A stretch of 28,431 bases of DNA from JBAWXE01 sp037144255 (GTDB lineage Bacteria > Bacteroidota > Bacteroidia > Chitinophagales > Chitinophagaceae). Location: contig JBAWXE010000026.1 in the NCBI GenBank assembly GCA_037144255.1, positions 1-28,431 on the forward strand, given 5' to 3'. Position 1 is the first letter of the stretch. The number at the start of each line of letters is the position of its first letter. The translations under genes and the position numbers were made by a program. Below the pieces are notes generated by a model, which did no database searches, was not told where the DNA came from, and was given only the letters and a program-made list of their open reading frames with translations. Below are positions 23,532-28,431 of the stretch, piece after piece.

Positions 23532-24905
23532 CTATTGAATAAATACCGATTTCACATTCACAAACTCACGAATACCAAATATACCTAATTCTCTGCCATA
23601 ACCGCTATTCTTTACCCCTCCAAATGGCATACGTGGGTCAGAGTGTACTTGTGCATTCACAAAGCAATTACCAGCCTGCATTTCTGTTGCTGCCAGACGT
23701 TCTGCTTTAGCTCTGTTTTTAGAAAATATAGCACCACCCAGTCCATATTCACTATCATTGGCTATGCGCATAGCATCTGCCTCATCCTTAGCCTCTATAA
23801 TAGCTGCTACCGGGCCAAACATCTCTTCATCATATGCCGGCATGCCCTTTTTTACATTCGTCAAGACCGATGGTGGATAAAATGCACCTTTACCTTCGGG
23901 TATATATCCACCGCATAATAGTTTAGCTCCCTTTGCTACACTCTTCAGTAACTGTTCATGCAGTTGCACTCGCAGGTCTATGCGAGCCATAGGCCCTATT
24001 TTACTATTGGTATCCATTGGGTCACCATAACTAGCCTGCTTCATTTTCTCTACAAACCTTTTTTCAAATTCCTTCCTTATAGACTTTACTACTACAAATC
24101 TTTTACCTGCTACACAACTTTGGCCACTATTCACCAATCGTGCATTTACACAAGTATCTATAGCGGTATCCATATCTGCGTCTTCCAGTATCACATATGC
24201 ATCACTACCCCCTAATTCCAAAACTTGCTTTTTCAAATGTTTCCCTGCGGCTTCTGCTACTTTACTTCCTGCGGCTGTACTACCTGTAAATGTCACTGCG
24301 GCTATTGTAGGATGTGCAATTATTTCTGATACTTGGCTTGATGGCAATAACAGTGTTTGGAACAATCCTTTGGGTGCTCCTGATTTGATCATTACTTGCT
24401 CTATGGCTAATGCACAGCCACTAACGTTCGATGCATGTTTCAATATCATTGCATTTCCTCCCATCAGTATAGGTGCCATACAGCGGAATACCTGCCAATA
24501 AGGAAAATTCCAAGGCATAATAGCCAGTACTACTCCTAACGGTTGATAGGATATATAGCTCTTACGTGCATCTGTAGCTATGATCTCATTTGCTAGCATT
24601 TTTGGACCTTCAGTTGCGAAGAAATCAAAGGTTTTGGCACATTTCTCTACTTCATCCCTGCTTTGTTGTATGGGCTTCCCCATTTCTAGAGTAGCCAGTA
24701 TAGCTAGCTCTTCTTTATCAGCACGTATCTGTTTAGCTATCTTTTTCAGCACTACTCCACGCTCTTTATGGCTCATTTTAGTCCATTCCTGCTGTGTTTT
24801 ATGGGTCTGTAGCAGTATTTTTTCTGTCTTTTTTGTGTCGTAACTCTGATAGGTATTCAGCACTTCGCCATTGGCTGGGTTCACGGATATCATTTGTTCG
24901 GTCAT
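23532..24905 (-). CDS. Aldehyde dehydrogenase, succinate-semialdehyde type
   Basis: The 457-residue protein is a complete NAD(P)-dependent aldehyde dehydrogenase. Catalytic residues are N133 (IMPWNFPYW), E230 (QVLELGGSDAYVI) and C264 (NSGQSCVAGKRF). The cofactor loop is LKHASNVSGCA (155-165), and the terminal PFGGVKNSGYGRELG motif is present. Length and these motifs are close to E. coli Sad (YneI), which oxidises succinate semialdehyde to succinate. It would feed the TCA cycle next to sucD and icd functions. Related enzymes also act on other short aldehydes, so the substrate is inferred. It is the first gene of a likely two-gene operon with the GDSL hydrolase. Confidence 0.88.
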   Translation of the reverse strand: MTEQMISVNPANGEVLNTYQSYDTKKTEKILLQTHKTQQEWTKMSHKERGVVLKKIAKQIRADKEELAILATLEMGKPIQQSRDEVEKCAKTFDFFATEGPKMLANEIIATDARKSYISYQPLGVVLAIMPWNFPYWQVFRCMAPILMGGNAMILKHASNVSGCALAIEQVMIKSGAPKGLFQTLLLPSSQVSEIIAHPTIAAVTFTGSTAAGSKVAEAAGKHLKKQVLELGGSDAYVILEDADMDTAIDTCVNARLVNSGQSCVAGKRFVVVKSIRKEFEKRFVEKMKQASYGDPMDTNSKIGPMARIDLRVQLHEQLLKSVAKGAKLLCGGYIPEGKGAFYPPSVLTNVKKGMPAYDEEMFGPVAAIIEAKDEADAMRIANDSEYGLGGAIFSKNRAKAERLAATEMQAGNCFVNAQVHSDPRMPFGGVKNSGYGRELGIFGIREFVNVKSVFIQ

Positions 24906-24937
24906 GGCCTTTGTAATTTTTTATAAAATTAAATAAC

Positions 24938-24967
24938 CTGAACCGTTAAAAACGTTTACTAAATTTG
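24938..24967 (+). promoter_or_regulatory. Promoter of the phosphoglucomutase gene
   Basis: CTG (24938-24940, one base from TTG), exactly 19 bases, then TAAATTTG (24960-24967). Predicted start near 24971, with a leader of about 55 bases. Confidence 0.65.
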
Positions 24968-25025
24968 CAATCCGTAAGAAACTTGTGTTAAAATTGCATG
25001 AATACATGCAGTAAAAAATAAATTC

Positions 25026-26429
25026 ATGACCCCAGACAAAATTAAATTCGGTACAGACGGTTGGCGCGCCATCATTGCGCAGGATTTTACTGTTTACAAT
25101 GTTGCTCGTGTTAGTAAGGCATTGGCAGACTGGTTATTACAAAAACAAAAGGACCCCAAAGTAGTAGTAGGGCACGATTGTCGTTTTGGTGGAGAATTAT
25201 TCACTGAAACTGTTGCGAAAATCCTCTGCGAAAACGGCGTAATGGTATACATGGCTAAAGGCTTCATAAGTACCCCTATGATCTCATTAGGTGTATTAAA
25301 ACTGCAGGCGCAACAAGGGGTAGTTATCACTGCTTCTCACAATCCTCCTTCTTACAACGGATATAAATTAAAAGGTGCTCATGGTGGCCCTTCTAATCCG
25401 GGTGACATTGCAGCTGTGGAAGCACTGATTCCTAATGATGTTACTATGCCTACTCATTCTTTAGATCATTGGGCATCTAAAGGCATGTTAGAATATGTGA
25501 ATCTGGAAGACATGTATGTAAGCTACCTGCAAGAAAAATTCGATTTCAATGAATTGAACAATTCTCCTTTCAAACTGGCTTACGATGCTATGTATGGTGC
25601 GGGACAGAATGTGATCCGCCGTTTGTTACCAAGTGCTGTTTTGATTCACTGCGATGATAACCCTGGCTTTCGCGGACAGGCTCCTGAGCCACTAGATAAG
25701 AATTTACAAGAATTGGCCCGCACCATTGCTACAACTCCTGAATTGAAAATTGGTTTGGCTACAGATGGCGATGCAGACCGTATTGGACTCTATGACGAAG
25801 ATGGGAATTTTGTGGATGCACACCATATCATTTTATTACTCATTCACTATCTGCACAAGTATAAGAAAATGGATGGTAAGGTTGTTATTGCATTCTCTAC
25901 TACCGATCGTGTAAAGAAAATGTGTACAGCATATAACTTACCTATACAGATAACTCCTGTTGGATTTAAATATATCAGCGAGATCATGACGAAAGAAGAT
26001 GTACTGGTAGGTGGAGAAGAAAGTGGTGGCATTGCTGTCAAAGGTCACATACCTGAGCGCGATGGTATTTACGATGGTTTAGTATTATACGAATACATGA
26101 CCAAAAGCGGCAAGACCCTAAAACAATTATGCGAGGAAGTTTACGATGTAGTAGGTCGCTTTGTATACGAACGTAAGGACCTTACTATCGAAAACGATAA
26201 GAAAAATGCAATTATTGGCAAAGCACAAGAAGGTGCTTATAAAGTTTTTGGCAAATATGGCATTGATAGCGTAGAAACTATTGATGGCGTAAAATACCAT
26301 CTCAACAATGGTGGATGGATGATGCTGCGCGCTTCAGGCACAGAACCTTTGCTGCGTGTATATGCCGAAGGTAGTAGCGTTGCCGAAACTCAGGATATGC
26401 TATCCGACATCATGGCTACCATTCTTTAG
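25026..26429 (+). CDS. Phosphoglucomutase/phosphomannomutase
   Basis: The 467-residue protein belongs to the alpha-D-phosphohexomutase family, which interconverts hexose 1- and 6-phosphates through a phosphoserine. Visible are IKFGTDGWRA (6-15), phospho-acceptor S104 in VVITASHNPPSYNGYK, the metal loop DGDADR (D247, D249, D251), the sugar-binding GGEESGGIA loop near 334, and the phosphate-binding RASGTEPLLRV near the C-terminus. Glucose, mannose or glucosamine specificity cannot be read by eye; the FGTDGWR start is common in bacterial Pgm/ManB types. It is followed by a strong terminator and precedes the SRP RNA and transaldolase genes. Isoleucine is AUA in only about 4 of 32 codons. Confidence 0.92.
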   Translation: MTPDKIKFGTDGWRAIIAQDFTVYNVARVSKALADWLLQKQKDPKVVVGHDCRFGGELFTETVAKILCENGVMVYMAKGFISTPMISLGVLKLQAQQGVVITASHNPPSYNGYKLKGAHGGPSNPGDIAAVEALIPNDVTMPTHSLDHWASKGMLEYVNLEDMYVSYLQEKFDFNELNNSPFKLAYDAMYGAGQNVIRRLLPSAVLIHCDDNPGFRGQAPEPLDKNLQELARTIATTPELKIGLATDGDADRIGLYDEDGNFVDAHHIILLLIHYLHKYKKMDGKVVIAFSTTDRVKKMCTAYNLPIQITPVGFKYISEIMTKEDVLVGGEESGGIAVKGHIPERDGIYDGLVLYEYMTKSGKTLKQLCEEVYDVVGRFVYERKDLTIENDKKNAIIGKAQEGAYKVFGKYGIDSVETIDGVKYHLNNGGWMMLRASGTEPLLRVYAEGSSVAETQDMLSDIMATIL

Positions 26430-26455
26430 TATTATTACATGACCTTATTCATATA

Positions 26456-26488
26456 GAGCCTGCACAATTGTGCGGGCTCTCCTTTTTT
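26456..26488 (+). terminator. Terminator after phosphoglucomutase gene
   Basis: GAGCCTGCAC (26456-26465) pairs with GTGCGGGCTC (26470-26479), one G-U pair, around AATT. It is followed by TCC and six T. Confidence 0.9.
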
Positions 26489-26549
26489 ACTCTTATTGCA
26501 TACGGATAAATTATATCCATTTTAAGCCAAAACAAATCAAACAATGGTT

Positions 26550-26579
26550 TTGTAATAAATTGATCTTTACTTACCTTTG
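26550..26579 (+). promoter_or_regulatory. Consensus promoter of the SRP RNA
   Basis: TTG (26550-26552), exactly 19 bases, then TACCTTTG (26572-26579). The predicted start, about 26583-26585, coincides with the first base of the RNA's terminal helix. Confidence 0.88.
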
Positions 26580-26584
26580 CCGCC

Positions 26585-26689
26585 CTGGCAAGTCTTATAC
26601 GGCCAGCTCCTGCTGAATCCCCCAGGACAGGAATGTAGCAAGGGCGGGCGGTTGTAGCGGTGCGATGTAAGTAACTTGCCAGTTTTTTT
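26585..26689 (+). ncRNA. ffs: Signal recognition particle (4.5S-type) RNA
   Basis: The RNA binds Ffh and targets nascent membrane and secretory proteins. Its domain IV is canonical: the symmetric-loop strand CAGG (26623-26626), apical stem ACA/TGT (26627-26629 with 26634-26636), GGAA tetraloop (26630-26633) and opposite loop strand AGCA (26637-26640). The ends pair over nine bases: CTGGCAAGT (26585-26593) with ACTTGCCAG (26674-26682). Seven T follow (26683-26689), so the terminal helix doubles as the terminator. The Alu domain is absent, as in the short bacterial type. Size is about 98-105 bases. Confidence 0.93.
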
Positions 26690-26714
26690 ATTTCATATTA
26701 AATTTGAATTATAT

Positions 26715-26825
26715 TTAATATGACTGATTCCTTCTAAATAATTCAATCATATTTTCGAGGTCTGAAACTTTGTTCCATATTTTGTCAAAACTGATTTGAC
26801 CATAGAAATGATAGATGAAACAAAA
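26715..26825 (-). pseudogene. Possible remnant of a HEPN/DUF86-type toxin gene
   Basis: A 36-codon reading frame without start codon runs between stops. It reads FIYHFYGQISFDKIWNKV near its beginning, then DLENMIELFRRNQ. The H-x-Y-G followed by a D-x-I-W pattern resembles the C-terminal end of HepT-like (DUF86) HEPN ribonucleases. The N-terminal half, with the conserved Arg, is missing, as is any MntA-like partner. The resemblance is by eye and weak. Confidence 0.3.
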
Positions 26826-26829
26826 CTAT

Positions 26830-26837
26830 TACCTTCG
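26830..26837 (+). promoter_or_regulatory. Variant -7 element (TACCTTCG) before the transaldolase gene
   Basis: TACCTTCG, one base from TAnnTTTG, lies 20 bases before the ATG at 26858. No -33 TTG is at the right distance. Confidence 0.45.
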
Positions 26838-26857
26838 CCAAAACTTAAATTTCTAGT

Positions 26858-27511
26858 ATGAAATTCTTCATAGATACTGCCAACCTCGACCAAATAAAGG
26901 AAGCTTACGACTTGGGCATTTTAGATGGGGTTACCACCAACCCTTCCCTTATGGCCAAAGAAGGTATCAAAGGCCATGATGCAATAATGAAGCATTACAA
27001 AGCTATCTGCGAAATAGTAGATGGTCCTGTTAGTGCAGAGGTTTTCGGTACTACTTTCGAAGGGATAGTAGAAGAAGGAAAAAAACTGGCTGCTATACAC
27101 AAGAACATTGTTGTTAAAGTACCAATGATCAAAGACGGCATCAAAGCTATCAAATGGTTTACAGACAATGGCATCTCTACAAACTGTACATTAGTATTCT
27201 CCGCAGGTCAGGCTATCCTGGCTGCTAAGGCTGGTGCTACTTACGTTTCTCCTTTCATCGGTCGTATAGACGATGGTAGTTGGGATGGTGTACAACTGAT
27301 AGAGCAAATAGTGAATATCTACAATTCTCAAGGCTTCATGACAGAAGTATTAGCAGCTTCTATTCGCAACTCTTTACACATCGTTCGCTGTGCAGAGGCT
27401 GGTGCTGATGTATGCACTTGTCCACTGGGTTCTATATTGGGATTATTGAAACATCCTCTTACAGATATTGGATTAGCACAATTCCTCAAAGATGCTGAAA
27501 GCATGAAATAA
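26858..27511 (+). CDS. tal: Transaldolase (short TalC/fsa-like family)
   Basis: The 217-residue TIM-barrel protein begins MKFFIDTANLDQIKEAYDLG and has GVTTNPSLMAKEG (24-36), the Schiff-base lysine K87 in VVKVPM, and NCTLVFSAGQA (109-119). At two positions that separate transaldolases from fructose-6-phosphate aldolase it has E61 (AEVFGTT) and F133 (SPFIGRI), the transaldolase choice; FSA has Gln and Tyr. It should therefore transfer dihydroxyacetone units in the pentose phosphate pathway. Length is normal for this short subfamily. It is followed by a 17-bp terminator stem. Confidence 0.92.
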   Translation: MKFFIDTANLDQIKEAYDLGILDGVTTNPSLMAKEGIKGHDAIMKHYKAICEIVDGPVSAEVFGTTFEGIVEEGKKLAAIHKNIVVKVPMIKDGIKAIKWFTDNGISTNCTLVFSAGQAILAAKAGATYVSPFIGRIDDGSWDGVQLIEQIVNIYNSQGFMTEVLAASIRNSLHIVRCAEAGADVCTCPLGSILGLLKHPLTDIGLAQFLKDAESMK

Positions 27512-27530
27512 TTCATACGCAACTACATAA

Positions 27531-27567
27531 AAAGATAAGGCCTGAACAATGTTCAGGCCTTATCTTT
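27531..27567. terminator. Perfect 17-bp terminator hairpin
   Basis: AAAGATAAGGCCTGAAC (27531-27547) and its exact inverse GTTCAGGCCTTATCTTT (27551-27567) flank AAT. The A and T ends let it serve both the transaldolase gene and the convergent isomerase gene. Confidence 0.93.
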
Positions 27568-27583
27568 TTATGGATGAAATAAT

Positions 27584-28431
27584 TTACGACTTTGATAATT
27601 CACCTTTCAGAAAATCTATCACTTTCACTTCTATAGCATCTTGATGTCGTAGGTCTGCAAGCATAACAGAAACCCAGTCAGTAAGATGAATAAAATAGAA
27701 TGCCTTTTCAAAATAGCTCTTACCTTTTGATGTAATCTCAATGATATTATTGGTATATTTTTTGATCACCTTTTTGTTGATCTCCATACGCAGTTGCACG
27801 CGCTCATAGTCATCTTCATTACGCAGTATCAATACAGCCTTTTTAGCATCCTTATCTCTCCAGCCTACTAATTCATTATGGTTCATTTCCGGTATCACGC
27901 CATGCCAGCAAAGGATCTTGCTGTTTTCATTCAGTTGCTGACGACAACGTACAGCTACCCCTTCAAAATCTGCAGAGGCATAAATAATAGGTAATTTATC
28001 GTTTAGCTTTTTTGCAATTCCGATTGCTTGTTTCTGTATACTTTTCTCTTCAGCATTCAGTAATTTAATAGAGGCCCTTACTTCCTTCTCAAAATCAGTT
28101 TTCAGATAACCAAAGTGTTTCAAAGTATATAGTATCTGCAACATAGAATAACCAAGACATGCACGGGGTGGCATGCCGGCTGGCAATAATATGCAATCAA
28201 CATTTTTCTTCTTGGCCAGCTCCATGATCTTTCCACCGGAAGTGATACATACTACTGTAGCCTTTGCCTTTATAGCCTGCTGCATGGCAGCCACGGTTTC
28301 TTCTGTATTACCGGAGTAAGAAGATACTATAACTAGAGAGTCCTTATTTACAAAAGCAGGTAAGAAATAATCCTTATTTACAACGAAAGGAATAGTCACC
28401 TTATCAAATACATAGTTCTGCGCAATAGATC
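27584..28431 (-). CDS. Bifunctional phosphoglucose/phosphomannose isomerase (5' end missing)
   Basis: The frame stays open to the window edge; upstream of a GTG at 28399 it reads SIAQNYVFDK, so the true start lies outside. The 282 visible residues contain a SIS domain with SLVIVSSYSGNTEETVAAM, the sugar-phosphate serine loop. VCITSGGKIMELA and LPAGMPPRACLGYSMLQILY follow. The C-terminal isomerase half has IPEMNHNELVGW, where the Glu and His act in catalysis in this family. Such proteins interconvert glucose 6-P or mannose 6-P with fructose 6-P. About 50-60 N-terminal residues are missing. It complements the mutase and transaldolase nearby and converges on tal. Confidence 0.88.
   Translation of the reverse strand, partial: SIAQNYVFDKVTIPFVVNKDYFLPAFVNKDSLVIVSSYSGNTEETVAAMQQAIKAKATVVCITSGGKIMELAKKKNVDCILLPAGMPPRACLGYSMLQILYTLKHFGYLKTDFEKEVRASIKLLNAEEKSIQKQAIGIAKKLNDKLPIIYASADFEGVAVRCRQQLNENSKILCWHGVIPEMNHNELVGWRDKDAKKAVLILRNEDDYERVQLRMEINKKVIKKYTNNIIEITSKGKSYFEKAFYFIHLTDWVSVMLADLRHQDAIEVKVIDFLKGELSKS

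Noticed and set aside
1..28431. tRNA or rRNA genes
   Set aside because: I looked through the intergenic stretches for cloverleaf ends and T-loop sequence and saw none; SRP RNA is the only RNA gene supported.

Overview
The window is chromosomal DNA from a member of the Bacteroidota, most likely a Chitinophagaceae/Sphingobacteriia-type genome. Three things support this. Two secreted proteins end in type IX secretion sorting domains, one of type A and one of the gliding-motility type B. Several genes have the Bacteroidota promoter (TTG, 19 bases, TAnnTTTG), four times at exact spacing. Shine-Dalgarno signals are weak or absent.

Layout. 1-3140: the start of a PolB-like 3'-5' exonuclease leaving the window, a membrane-anchored coiled-coil protein, and an OmpR-family response regulator with its histidine kinase. 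3277-6877: a tight co-directional run of isocitrate dehydrogenase, deoxyribose-phosphate aldolase, a SPOR-domain secreted protein and an M20 amidohydrolase, with strong AUA preference for isoleucine in at least the first gene. 6896-9149: an accessory-looking islet. It holds a small conserved gene, a helically phased TGCAT array, a terminase-small-subunit-like HTH protein behind three tandem 23-bp repeats, an AT-rich four-helix membrane protein and a dispersed-type hairpin repeat. 9150-13614: thiolase, CoA-binding protein, anhydro-MurNAc kinase, PaiB-like flavoprotein and succinyl-CoA ligase alpha. 13615-19959: an intergenic region with an ownerless bidirectional terminator, then two large T9SS cargo proteins around an acyl-CoA carboxylase carboxyltransferase subunit. 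19963-24905: ABC-2 permease, a secreted GATase1-like protein, a FlK-like hotdog thioesterase, a GDSL hydrolase and a succinate-semialdehyde-type aldehyde dehydrogenase. 25026-28431: phosphoglucomutase/phosphomannomutase, SRP RNA, transaldolase and a truncated SIS-domain sugar-phosphate isomerase.

Most genes are housekeeping central metabolism: the TCA cycle (icd, sucD), acyl-CoA handling (thiolase, carboxylase, thioesterase), sugar phosphates (pgm, tal, isomerase) and cell-wall recycling (anmK). The least explained DNA is the 7.2-8.3 kb islet, where three different repeat architectures each sit in a fixed position relative to a recognisable promoter. I could not run searches; product names rest on motifs and lengths, and codon counts were made by hand.
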